A DNA stretch of 64,000 nucleotides from Nematostella vectensis. Taxonomy: Eukaryota; Cnidaria; Anthozoa; Actiniaria; Edwardsiidae. Shown in pieces: positions 14,256 through 27,530 of the stretch. The notes beneath the pieces are model-generated. The model ran no database searches. It saw nothing but the letters and a program-made list of their open reading frames with translations, and was not told the origin of the DNA. The stretch lies in the NCBI RefSeq assembly GCF_932526225.1, contig NC_064043.1, positions 1,819,501 to 1,883,500 of the forward strand, given 5' to 3'. The position numbers and the translations under genes were made by a program. Numbering within the stretch: position 1 is the stretch's first letter; every line of letters starts with the position of its first letter.

Positions 14256-17200
14256 GTAAGTGATATATTTTCTATATATGGTTTAGGGACATAAGATGGA
14301 TGGTTGAATAAGGTTAAGGGTGTAGATGGATAAGGGCAGGATGGGGGAGGGGGGGGGGAGTTGGGGTAGGATAGTCAAGGAAAGGTTCAGCAGTAAGGCC
14401 AGGATAGACCTAAGAATCACTGTTTTCTCCCAAATGTCCATATTCTAGCTCATATGCCTTTTACTCATTTCATGATTTAGAGAAAGTAAATGTTTAAAAA
14501 AATCTCTCATTAATATAAACTAATGTTATTATTATTATACAGTACTACTGTACTTTTATTAATTTCATCGCATTAAGCTTGTAACCGTCACCAATTACTG
14601 TCTGTGTCCCATTCACTTGAATTAAAGTTATTACAACTTTGATATTTTTTCAAAATAATATTGAATATAAATAATGTCAGTTATAAAAAAAGGCCAAGCT
14701 GAAAATGAGGTCAATCAGAGGGAAAAAGCTTTCAATTTTGGCCATTTCTAAGGCTCATGTATCACTCCTATCCAATAGCCATTTATAGTAGATATAAGTG
14801 TCATTTGCATAGCAATTTTCTTTGATCCCCCAAAACTGGGAAAAGTCATGAATTGGTGGATTTGTGTGATTACTGTGGAGTATTTCACACAGTTTACATA
14901 TCCAGTCTTTAGGCCAAAGCCTCACCTCATATTTGGATCTCCATCTAAAATACTCATTATAAGCTGTATCATTAGAATTGAGGTAGTGAAGGTAATTAGC
15001 AAGGGTTTTCGGTCCAGGGAAGTCAAGGACGTCTATATAAGAGCCTGGAATAAGCAATTCCTTGTTATACACTCCAGCTATTAATATTGGTACCATGTTT
15101 GTTCTAATCAAAGTATGCCAATATTTCTCTGAAATATAATCCTGGCAATTGTAATTCTCAAAAGCAAGGTAGAATTTGTATTTCGAGTTGAGTTCAGATT
15201 TGCACACAGGCTCCCCCTTCGGACAACGGTTTGGTGTCCAGTAAAAGTATGGCCAGGCACAGTCACCAAAGACATGCACTGGAAAATACTTTGCCAGTTT
15301 CATAGCAACTTGGAGTCGCAGTTTGGGCCAACAGTTACTTACAAACCAGAGCGCGCCAACAGCCTTATCTTTGGCATAGTTCGTATCTTCTTTATTGATC
15401 TCATCCTTTGTCACATAATATCCATAAGGCACGAAAATAGTAGAGTTCCTCTTATAGGAAATGGTGATATCGATCATGTTATCTAAGGCCGCTACATCGT
15501 AATTATTACTCATTTTCACCGGATTTTCGTGCTCATACCAAACCCACTTTTGATCTTTCGGCTTGTATTTGAACAACTCGCCCGACGTTACCTCGTGTGG
15601 GGTCATTACACCGTGAAATATGACCGCGTCGCTCGCGCGGAAATTCCCCTTGGCAGTCGTAATTCTGCAGTTAGACACAGGGCAAATATTACCGCTAGTA
15701 TCTTGCACTCCTTCTTCGTTGTCTTTGATTCCAGGCCAGGGGCTTGTAAACCACTGGGTGTACAACAAAATGAGTTTCGTCCTATTGTCTCCGAACTTTG
15801 TTGATACTCGTCTGTCGACACGTGTTCTATCGAAAGGAATTCGATCATTCGAAAGTTTTTGCAACAGCGCTCCAAAGAAAGTGCCCACACAGATTGTCGA
15901 CAGGAATATATAAAAATACCTCTTTTTTCGCATCTCGCATTTCTTCTGTCTATCGCATGGCCATTCAAAAGCTCTCCCAGCCCTTTACTCAGACGAAGCG
16001 AATAAGACTTTTTTCGCTCTTTTTTGGCCTTTGCACCGCTATCGGAAAGCTCTACTTGCGAGTTCGTCTTCTATGGCGTGGAATTTGGAATGGAATCGTA
16101 TCAGTGTTTGTTTGTTTTGATTGTTGTTTTTATCCTGGCAAAACTAGTAACATCTTTTGACCGCCATTTTTTTTTTGCTCACTCTTGTTCGTGTGCGGGA
16201 GACTGGGAGAGAGCAGGTGCAATTGACAGGTGAACCGTAAACTCTCGAGTTTAATTATGGGAACGGGTGATCTTGAAAACTTTTAGCTTGAATTCTTTTA
16301 AAAAGCAGTTTCCTACTAAACAGAACATATTTACAGTTGAAGCTCTCGTAAGCGACCACCTTGGGAACTGAGAATTGTGGTCGTTAACGGAGCTGGTCTC
16401 TTACGAGAGCTTGCTCTCATAAGCGACCACTGGGCGCCAAAAACTTGAACAATAGGTGTTGGTCGCTTACGGGAGCTTAATTAAAGTCGCATTGTCACCA
16501 GTTTACTTCCGGTCGATTACGCAACAATCTCCGATGATTTTTAACGGAAAACGCGAAAAATAGTTTAAAATATTGAAAGCAGTGTGTCTATTGCAAGTTT
16601 CTTCGAGGACGTTATTGATAATTTAGAGCGGATGGCCTGTTAAATATCTCGGATTCTAATAGATTCTTTTGTCTTTTAACGGTCGAGGTTTCCGTCGGAC
16701 CTCCGGAAGTGAACTGGTGACAATGCGGCTTTAAAATGGAATCTAAAAGTTATCGTGATAATAACAACGCTGTAATATTTTGGTATTTTTAAAAATTAGG
16801 TATTTGACTTATCATGAGAGTGAGTTGTTTTATTTAATAGCAATTACTTCTACGCAAAGTTGCTCGTTATGCTCGTTTATGTCGACGAGGATAGTGGAAA
16901 GGGTCGTCAGCCGGCTCTCGTAGCATGCGTCTTGACCATCGGGCAGAATGGCTGGACATTTCCGTATGCCATAAATTAAAAGACAGAAATCACTGGCGCG
17001 TTACCTCATTAACTAGCCGGCGGGGGTCCAAATACAGAGAAAACGGCGAAATGGCTTTCAAGGCGCACGACTAAAACTGTCATAACTCACTAACGCTTTC
17101 GTTTTGAACAGCCTTTCACGGGAACCATATTAAGCAAGAGTAGATCTTTATACTGATATGCATTATATGTTGTTTGGTTGGAAAAACCATAGTTGGGCTT

Positions 17201-20200
17201 CTGAATATCGGCCATTTTCTCGTTAAATTTGTATTGGCAAGAAACTTCAGTTAGTGATTCCCGCAAAACGGAGCGGTTCTGAAATGCCTTTCACGGAATT
17301 CTGGTAGATAACGTTTGTTGCTTCAAATTGATACTTTTTGCGTAAAAATCGACCGAGAAAACACCCCTATGTCAGAATAAAAACCACAAAAGTTAATGAA
17401 AAACGTCAAAAAGTGCTAATTATGCACAGTTAGTTTACAAGTGCAGACCACTCTCCACACTCCCTTGGGATCCGACAGTCAACCATGCGAAGACCGCGCG
17501 TGAAATATCAGTCTTAGGTATTTGTCAGGATAATTTATATGAGTCGTGTTTTATTTTTTGATGCATTCGCATCATCACAATATATTTTAGACTTGCCGCT
17601 AGACACCTAGTTATTAGGTCGGTAATGTTTGAAGACCTATGGGAGCTCAAATCCCGAAGCAGTCATTAAGCTTAACCAATCACATTCAAACCAAGAAGTC
17701 ATGAATATTTTATGAGAACTAGGCGCCATTTTTAATGATGTCCAGAAAACAATAGCCATTCTGCCCGATGGGGCGAATATTTAACGAAGTATTGCGAATA
17801 TTATATCGTTTTAAAGCTGAATAAATTTAGAATACGACCATATATCTACATTTAGTGATTCGTTAATACATCGCGCCGCCAAAAATCCAAGATGGCGTCC
17901 ATAACACGGGAAAGCGGGGTTTTCGTCGCGGAAACACCAACAAACGCCTACTAGTAGGCTAAGAAGTAATTAGAAGAAATTATAATAACGCTGTGTTTTG
18001 TCACCTCAGATTTGAAAACTCCCGGATAAACGAGCATCAGATTAGCTATGGGGATCCTGTGTCTTTAAAGGATTTGTGACACCTTTCGTGTTATGTCTAT
18101 ATTCGACGGAAAACAAACTTACCTTGTAACTCGCGATTCTTTTGAGATAAAAAGAAAATTCTTTTTGGAAATTGTAGTTTATTTGTTACCAAATCAATTC
18201 GGAATTTTAAAAAAAATTGGGTCAGATAGTGCTCCTGACCCTTTCCACTATCCTTAAGCTTTTCGTCATGAGAATATCTTCTGCGTCTACGACGATCGCA
18301 TGGCGTCTTTTGTTAGCCGATTCTAAAGCGTGCAACAAACAAGTGGAAGGCTATTGTAACTGGATGAAGGATAAATCGTGGAGCTGGCAATGGACTAGAG
18401 ATTTCTTGCATTTACACATTTTCTGGAGACAAAGAAATGGTTGAAATTGAAGTTAGAAAATTATGGAAATCTTTAATAGTTCTCTACTGGAAAGGCAGCT
18501 TTTGTGAAACATTACTCCGCTTTATATGTGATTTCAGCATGCTTTGGATATGATGTTTATCAGGTGTTGACTGATGTTGTAAAGCCAAAAATCATTGTGG
18601 TCGCTTACTAGAGCTTAAAAATAAAAGAAAATATCAGTTGGTGTTTTGAAATTGTGGTCGTTAACGGAGCTGGTCGCACCGATAAGTTGGTCGCTTACGA
18701 GAGCTTAGAATTACAGAGTTTGTGTGACAATTCAATCGGTGATTCGTGATCGTGGTCGATATCGGGGCTGGTCGCTTACGAGAGCTTAGAATTACAGAGT
18801 TTGTGTGACAATTCAATCGGTGATTCGTGATCGTGGTCGTTATCGGGGCTGGTCGCTTACGAGAGCTTAGAATTATAGAGTTTGTGTGACAATTCAATCG
18901 GTGATTCGTGATCGTGGTCGTTATCGGGGCTGGTCGCTTACGAGAGCTTAGAATTACAGAGTTTGTGTGACAATTCAATCGGTGATTCGTGATCGTGGTC
19001 GTTATCGGGGCTGGTCGCTTACGAGAGCTTAGAATTACAGAGTTTGTTTGACAATTCAATCGGTGATTCGTGATCGTGGTCGTTATCGGGGCTGGTCGCT
19101 TACGAGAGCTTAGAATTACAGAGTTTGTGTGACAATTCAATCGGTGATTCGTGATCGTGGTCGTTATCGGGGCTGGTCGCTTACGAGAGCTTAGAATTAC
19201 AGAGTTTGTGTGACAATTCAATCGGTGATTCGTGATCGTGGTCGTTATCGGGGCTGGTCGCTTACGAGAGCTTAGAATTACAGAGTTTGTGTGACAATTC
19301 AATCGGTGATTCGTGATCGTGGTCGTTATCGGGGCTGGTCGCTTACGAGAGCTTAGAATTACAGAGTTTGTTTGACAATTCAATCGGTGATTCGTGATCG
19401 TGGTCGTTATCGGAGCTGGTCGCTTACGAGAGCTTAGAATTACAGAGTTTGTGTGACAATTCAATCGGTGATTCGTGATCGTGGTCGTTATCGGAGCTGG
19501 TCGCTTACGAGAGCTTAGAATTACAGAGTTTGTGTGACGATTCAATCGGTGATTCGTGATCGTGGTCGTTATCGGGGCTGGTCGCTTACGAGGGCTTAGA
19601 ATTACAGAGTTTGTGTGACAATTCAATCGGTGATTCGTGATCGTGGTCGCTCAGAGAGCTTCGACTGTAGTTTGATTTTATATGTTTGAATTAATTCTCC
19701 ATTTACTGTATGGTCGCTGGACCATTGAGAGAACCGATTCTCTTATCCCATAAGGTCGTGGGACGCGTTCAATGGCCGGAGTAAAAATAAAGGAAAGGCT
19801 GCGTTGTTAATGTAACTGATGTCGGCTATCCCATGCCCGTAGCCCGCACACCCAAACACATAAAATGGTAAATGGTACAGTTATAGTATGTATAGATGGA
19901 GTTTATATTTATATAGTATGTATAGATGGAGTATATAGATATAGTATATAGAAGGAGTTTATAGTTGTAGTATATAGATGGAGTGTATAGATATAATATG
20001 TATAGATTCCTTTGTACATGTTTTCGCGTGCCTTAAGTATTTCTTGACAATTCTAGTCGTTCCTGTAGACGTGCTATCCACACGAGCAACTTTTACTTGA
20101 GTTTTTCGTGCGATGAGCCAGTTATGCCTTAAAACAGCACATTATCACATGGCGAACTCGGTGTTCCAGTTTGTACAATGTGTGTTCACATTAATCATGG

Positions 20201-23200
20201 TGAATGCTGTGTTCCAATTTGTACAATCCGTGTTAACATTATCACATGGCGAACTCGGTGTTCCAGTTTGTACGATGTTTGTTCACATTATCACATGTCG
20301 AACTTTGTGTTCCAGTTTGTACGATGTTTGTTCACATTATCACATGGCGAACTTTGTGTTTCAATTTGTACAATGTGTGTTCACATTAACACATGGCGAA
20401 CTTTTTGTCCAGTTTGTATAATGTGTGTTCACATGATCCCGCTATCAATTGTGTCCAATTGCGTGTTCGCATTCAGATCACGTGATCACTACATCAAAGA
20501 GGACTTGGCGTTAGAGGCGCGGTGCTCTAGTGACGTTGTCTGTGTCCTCGACTCGGGTTTTGGTGGGAAAAGAGCTTTCTTGAAGTCGTGCTTGCCCAGG
20601 ATGTAAAGGACGGGGTTTGCTAACGAGGTAAAGAAGCGCGGGTAGTAAAAGAACACGTACTCGGCCCAGTGGGGCAGGTTGTAGAGCTGTATGATCTCGT
20701 TGAGTCCGTGCATGTAGTAGGGAAGCCAGCAAACAGCAAACACGATGACCATCACAAGGAAGATAATGGCAGACTTCCACTGAGCCTGGATGTTGAAGCT
20801 CTTGGATTTCTTCTCCTCGGGAATAAGGAGGCCAGCGGGACGGTTGACCTGAGATGATAGAAAAGCAATGAAGATAATAACAGTAGAAACAGCAAAACAA
20901 TATTGATGGTGGTACGGGTGATACAAGCAACAACCGCACGACCTTTACATACCACAGTCGCAAGCAAACAACAATAACAAGCAAACAACAATAACAAGCA
21001 AATAACAATACCAAGCAAACAACAATACCAAGCACACACTAATAACAAGCAAACAACAATAACAATCAAACAATAACAATCGAACAACAATACCAAAACA
21101 AACAACAATACCAAGCAAACAACAATAACAAGCGAACAACAATAACAAACAAACAACAATAACAAGCACACAACAAAAATAATCAAACAACAAAGACAAT
21201 CAAACAACAAAAACAAACAAACGACAATAACAATCAAACAACAATAACAAGCAAACAACAAACTAAGCACACAACAAAAACAGGCACAATCAAACAACAA
21301 AAACAAACAAACAAGCAAACAACAATAACAAGAGGTAGCTGGTAATATGTTCTCACCTTCTTGATCTGTTGCTCGTGGTAACGCACGATCATAAAGATTC
21401 GTATGTAAGAGAAGATAAGCAGAACGAAGGGTATGGCGAAGAACAGGGCGAGCGTGACGAGATGGTAGATGGCTTGCGCCTGCGCAGACCTGTCCTCCGC
21501 CGCCGCCTTCTGCTCCTCCGTCATGCTCTCGATGTTCTTCGGCCACCACGCGAACTGTATCAGCGCCATGAATAACGAGCAGGCCCAGATCAGCGCGGTA
21601 CTGATGAGCGCGAAGGACTTGGTGATGATGGTGGTGTAACGGATGGCGTACACGATGGCGGCGTACCGATCAGCGGTGACCACCATTAGGTGAAGCACGG
21701 AGGAGATGGACGTGAATCGCCACGTGATGGGCGTGATGGTGCAGACCATGGCATCGTAGGTGCACGAGCACACAAGGTTGAGCGGGATGACGACGGCACC
21801 CGTGACCAGGTCAGACACGGCCAGACTGACCAGGAACGCGTTGGTCAGCGTCCTCAGTCGGCGGTTAAGCGCGACAAGGACCATGACCAGCAAATTGGCG
21901 ATGACTATCAGCACGCTAAGGATGATGGGTAGTGTGTCAACCGCCGTGCTGAACCCGGGTGGAGCCATGTCTTTCATGCCTTCTTCATCTTTGTATCCTT
22001 CATCGGTCCAGTTCCAAACCTCGCTAATGTTCCCTTCCATCATGATGCGGCAATCCCTAAGATCCCGGCTACTTAGTGATGTGCTTATCACTAAACCTTA
22101 CAAAAAGATCGACGATATTGCCCTTTTTTCCCGCCAGAAAGCGTAAAGTTCCCGGATGATCGAGTGCGCACCTAACAACGAATAACTTTTACTTTACTTT
22201 TCACTGAGCCCTTCTCGTGTTCAGAATTCACAATCTCTGGTTAATCCGGCGCGCGATCGGTTGAACTCTCTTGTCTAAAGGCGAGCTCTTACCGTTGTCA
22301 GAGTACAGCTGTTTTTGGATTTTTTAGCAGGTTCTACTCCAAATCATCAGTTACATTTGATTTCAACATTAGCTTGTTCCTTTTATGACTTCATCTGATC
22401 TCCAGTAGATCAAATTATGTCTTCATTTCCTTGCGTATTTATGAGTATTTTATCCCGAGCTATTAGATTACAACGTCTTTCATCAAGCGATGATATTGTT
22501 GCTTGGAAAGGTGTTTGGAATGGCTTCTCGCTATGTTCAATTTTTGCGCGAGTCTTCCTGTGTGATAGCTCTATCCGGACTGCTCATAGATGGCGGATAT
22601 CCCTCGCAGCTATTTACTCAGCCATCTGCGCAAAACAAGATATGATTAAAGCCTGCTACCTTGTACTGTACTTGTTGGGTCGGCGTGATCTCGCCTTTGA
22701 TCGGTCTGATCAAACCTCTTAGTATAAGCCGGATTTTGAATATATCCAAGAGAAACCAAAGTTCAACTTAGCTGTTGAATACGCTGATTATATTTAAGCC
22801 TTATCCTGTAGACAACTCGAGGGAATTAATTAAAGTATCTGTGAAGTGCTTTGACCTCGTTGACTGCAAAGGAAAATACCAAACACTAGAACAAGAAGGG
22901 TAACATCAGTTATCAGTTAGGGATGAAAGTAACTCATATAGGTACCTCTGGGAATATCTAGACAGGAATGCGATAGCGCTCTACGGCTTGCAAAACCTCT
23001 CTATAATCACGCTACTTCCGCAGTCCAATATCTGATGGATGTTTTTCAGACAGCTGTTCTAAGAATTCACATTCCCTATCGGCAGAAAAATACCGCATAT
23101 TGACCACTCTATGTTTATGCGATCACATCACAACACACCATCGAAAATGCGTAATTTGTCAATTAGCGTGAAAAACCCCGAGTTCAAACAGCCTTGAGCG

Positions 23201-26200
23201 TTGCCTTTTTAAGCGAATGATTCGCCCTTTAGCCGGCTATCTTTGCTCTCATTTTCCATATGGAACATGTTGGATTATGCTGGACTATCAGTTGACAGGC
23301 CCCTCCTATTCTATTACTGATATTTGCTCTCGAACTTTCCTTTATCTCAGTGCTACTTATTTCTATTTTATTTTTTATTTCTTCAGCGAAATTTCCTTTC
23401 CTTTTATTTGTTTTGTGTTTTTTTTTTAGCTTGTGTTCGTGTTTTGTGCACTTTTCTCTCCTGACCGGAGTTTCTCGCCTTGGTGTGATGGGCGCAAATG
23501 ATAACATGTGACTTCTAGCGCTTTCCAAATGTCTCGTCGAGATTCTTACCTTAGCATACTGTGATTTATGCATTAACTGGTTTAAGAGTATGCTAAGGAG
23601 CACCACCAGCTTTTGTTAATTTTTCAGAGAGTATTTCAGAAAAGATAATTCCAACCATGTAAGTGGACATATAAATGGACTTACGTATCATTTTATAGAT
23701 ATATATTTTTTCCTATATTTTTTACCATGGAAATTGTTTTTTTTTCTTACAAAACGGTTATTACTGTAAAAGCCGCATTATTGGTTCCTTATATTCCATG
23801 ATTACCATTTTTACCCGATTTTGTACTAGCACAGACGAGTACTTTTTCATCTGACAGTAATTCAAAAATGCTAGAATTCCCATTCTTTCATTTCTACTAC
23901 TTTTTTACTTGCCTCACATTTATCTAGATAAACAGCTTTCCACTTGGTTCACAAAGGACGGAGGATTTAGCATCTTATTCTTGGGAGAATTCACGCAGGT
24001 ATTATTTTTATTCTCACTAGATTTTTCCAGTGTTTTCTATTTAAAATTTGCCCCTGCTACGAGACATAATCTATTTTGCATTTAATACGCGCCATTATTT
24101 ACATTTATTTTACATCCCTAGTAGATTCATTCAGGATAGACTATCGTACGGTCCCCCTGCTGCGGAGTGTCAGGCTGACTATACTGTTAGTACATTCCTT
24201 TCACAGCCTCAGGCTTCCCAGATAGCAGATCTCCTTGTACGTGTTTCATTGTTTGCTTCAGATGGCATAGCGCGCGTTACAGAATGACAATAGAAGCGTG
24301 AAAACACATCCTGGTTCGTTTCCTTATTCGATTATCTCTCTTTCCAGTTCATTTTCTTGTATTTGCCTCTAACGATCACGTTCTAGCGGTTTCTATTCTT
24401 TGATTTCCCGTCAAATTAATCTAACCCTAATATGCTTTTTTATCATCGATCTTCAAAAGTTTATGTGCAACTAAACCAAGAATAGACAACAAGCCCTAAC
24501 GAGTGAGTTCAGTGAGCCCAAACAAGTCAACACTGTTAATAGCCCAGTGAACCCCAAACGAGTTGACACTGTTAATAATTCAGTGAGCCCAAACAAGTCA
24601 ACACTGTTAATAGTTCAGTGAGCCCCAGACGAGTTGACACTGTTAATAGTTCAGTGAGCCCAAACGAGGCAACGCTGTTAATAGTTCAGTGAGCCCAAAC
24701 GAGGCAACGCTGTTAATAGTTCAGTGAGTCCAAACGAGGCAACGCTGTTAATAGTTCAGTGAGCCCCAAACGAGTCAGCGCTGTTAATAGTTCAGTGAGC
24801 CCCAGACGAGTTGACACTGTTAATAGTTCAGTGAGCCCAAACGAGGCAACGCTGTTAATAGTTCAGTGAGCCCAAACGAGGCAACGCTGTTAATAGTTCA
24901 GTGAGTCCAAACGAGTCAACGCTGCTAATAGTTCAGTGAGTCCAAACGAGTCAGCGCTGTTAATAGTTCAGTGAGTCCAAACGAGGCAACGCTGTTAATA
25001 GTTCAGTGAGCCCAAACGAGTCAACGCTGTTAATAGTTCAGTTATCCCAAACGAGTCAACGCTGTTAATAGTCTCAGTGAGCCCCAGACGAGTTGACACT
25101 GTTAATAGTTCAGTGAGCCCAAACGAGGCAACGCTGTTAATAGTTCAGTGAGTCCAAACGAGTCAACGCTGCTAATAGTTCAGTGAGCCCAAACGAGTCA
25201 ACGCTGTTAATAGTTCAGTGAGTCCAAACGAGCCAACGCTGTTAATAGTTCAGTGAGCCCCAAACGAGTCAACGCTGTTTATAGTTCAGTGAGCTCAAAC
25301 GAGCCAACGCTGTTAATAGTTCGGAGGCCCACCAGTCTTTTCACAGGTAGCCTAGGCTCTGTCAATGAGTAATTTGAACCGACCGGCTCATTGACCGTTA
25401 ATAGAGAGAACATAGATTTTACTGCACGTTTGAGATCTGTACAGATCTGCGTTTGGCTGAGCAAGACTGTATTTGGTCCCTTGACACTTTTGCGACTTCC
25501 TTGTTGAGATGTCATCGAGATGCACCGGGTGTGTTGCTTATGGCGCGAGCAAGGCGAAAAGCAAACCAACGAATATCGGAAAGGCGGGAAGCAAACGACA
25601 AATATCAGCCGCAATATCGACTAACCGGATCAGTCTGGCAATGAATGTCCAAGCACCAACAGTGTTCGAACGATTTATCTCTAGATTTTAATGTTACTTT
25701 AAAATTGTCTGTGTACGGATATTGCTTTTATCACATTTTTGTTAATAAATCCTAGTGTTTGGTGACTAACGAGCCAAGAGGGATTGTTTCATTTTATTTC
25801 ATTAGTAGAACTGCGGTCTCTTTAGATAGTAGTCTAGCGCATTAGACGCCGTCTTATGATACTGCCGTAGATACTAGCGACATTAAGGATGCTTTCTGCC
25901 GTAAGTTACTATAGTGACGATAGTCAAGGTATTAATCCCACATGTCTTATGGAGTACTTTGCCACGTCTGGTCCTTAAGGGTATTTTTAATAACCCTTTC
26001 ATTCTAATGGGACGATCCAAGTTTGCCTTAAAGAGTCCTAGTGACATTAAGTACGGTTCACGAGCAATACATCTTCTAATTGAGACCGATTAGGAAACAC
26101 AAAAGACTCTAACTTCGTTTGATTGCGGTAACCCTTTGCAAATAGAGTGAATCTTTTTTTTTTTCCTTGTGAGGCATTCAAACAGTCGCGACATGTTTAC

Positions 26201-27488
26201 TAATAAAGCTGCTAAATCAAAGCGGTTTCCCGACGCTTGAAAGTGTGTCGTTGCTAATGAGTCGTGTGTTTGTAATTGTCGTGTGAGCCTCCTTTACTTA
26301 TTCTTCCGCCGCCTGTTTGAAAACGCTTATTCGACTCTTACCACCTCGGACTATTCCGCAATAAAGGGAATTGAGTGGAGATGTGATTCGACGGTCGATA
26401 TCTCTGTCTAAGTTTGAGTTCCTGAGTTTCGAAAACTGTTTGTTCACTTCTCTTACTGTGTCTTGATGTGACGTTTCCAAGGAGTACGCCCATATTCCGT
26501 ATTTTCTTAGCTTATCAATCACCTTTATTGTGCACTTTAATAAATGAATATCGGTTAAGGGAGGCTATTGCGTAAATTAGAGTTTTACGAGATTTTCAAG
26601 CCCAAACGGTGAAGTGTTTTGCATTTTTTTGCTTGTGAATCGTGCTACAAGAGCAATAAAATGAAAGACTTCATAGGTCTTATATTGAGAAAAGTGCATC
26701 GTCATATATCAAAATAATCAAACCCAGTCTTATATTGAGAAAATCCTATTCTAATCCGTTAAAGCGGAGGTTTCTCGAATTTCATGGTGACTGATAGATT
26801 CTGCGATATAAGAACGACCTTCCCGCGCTTTGACAGCTAGCTTTAAATTGAATAATGGTTTCCTTTTATGAGGGAGTGAAACGAGGACGTGTCAGCTTTG
26901 GTTTCCGTGAACCCTCTGTTAGAATACAGTCCTCTTCTTGGTGGGCGTGGACATGGAGAGACCCCGGATGAGAAACCCCGAATGAGAACGACTGAAAGGG
27001 ACTTGACGAAGAGATATGAGCGATTGAACAGGCTTCACAAAGAGATGTATGCAATCGAACATACTCAAACTGTTCAATGTTTAGCATAACAAAGGGCCTA
27101 GCCTCTTTTGCCTCAGCAGCCTCATGGTTGCCTGCGGGGGGATAATGTGTAGTGGAAATCGAGGTCTCGCCATGACAACAATTAGATAGAGCACCTAGCT
27201 TTTAAAGAAATATCATCAATTTGCTTCTTCCTGGATGCATTATGGTTGATTGCGTGTTTGTTGGCTGAGATCGGTTCACTGCTGCCTTCAAGTGAGCCCA
27301 CGCTATTGGCATTTTATCCTTAACAAGGAGGAGCGTTTCTGTGTTTTTGTACCTTTCGATGTTTTCATGTCTTTTGATGGAATTTGAGGTGGTCGAAGCT
27401 GTACCTTTCAGTATTTTCGTGTCCTTTGAATAAATTCTACGAACCTTATAGCCTTTTTTCGACAGTAGGATCTTGATCTGGGTTTTAA

Positions 27489-27530
<42 letters not shown>

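Larger units (their letters stand above)
16334..19667. mobile_element. Non-autonomous DNA transposon, 3.3 kb, pogo/Tigger-like termini with TA flanks
   Basis: The left end reads cagttgaagctctcgtaagc and the right end, reverse-complemented, cagtcgaagctctctgagcg. These make imperfect inverted repeats of about 27 bp ending in CAGT/ACTG, with TA on both sides (16332-16333 and 19668-19669). CAGTYGAA-type ends with TA duplication are usual for pogo/Tigger elements of the Tc1-mariner group. No transposase frame is present. The inside is occupied by a TTAA MITE, a further inverted-repeat element and an 81-bp minisatellite. An alternative is that the ends are copies of the internal repeat rather than true termini. 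Confidence 0.55.

Noticed and set aside
18661-19626. Minus-strand open frame of 321 codons with a 27-residue repeat
   Set aside because: It is the 81-bp minisatellite (a multiple of three) read without stops. No start context, domain or splice signal supports a gene.
20752-21549. Long minus-strand frame rich in [12 protein letters not shown]
   Set aside because: It is the repeat-filled GPCR intron in other frames; the true exons end at 21357 and restart at 20848.
24505-25325. Direct repeats considered as a CRISPR array
   Set aside because: Units are contiguous with no unique spacers, and the context is an animal nuclear gene.
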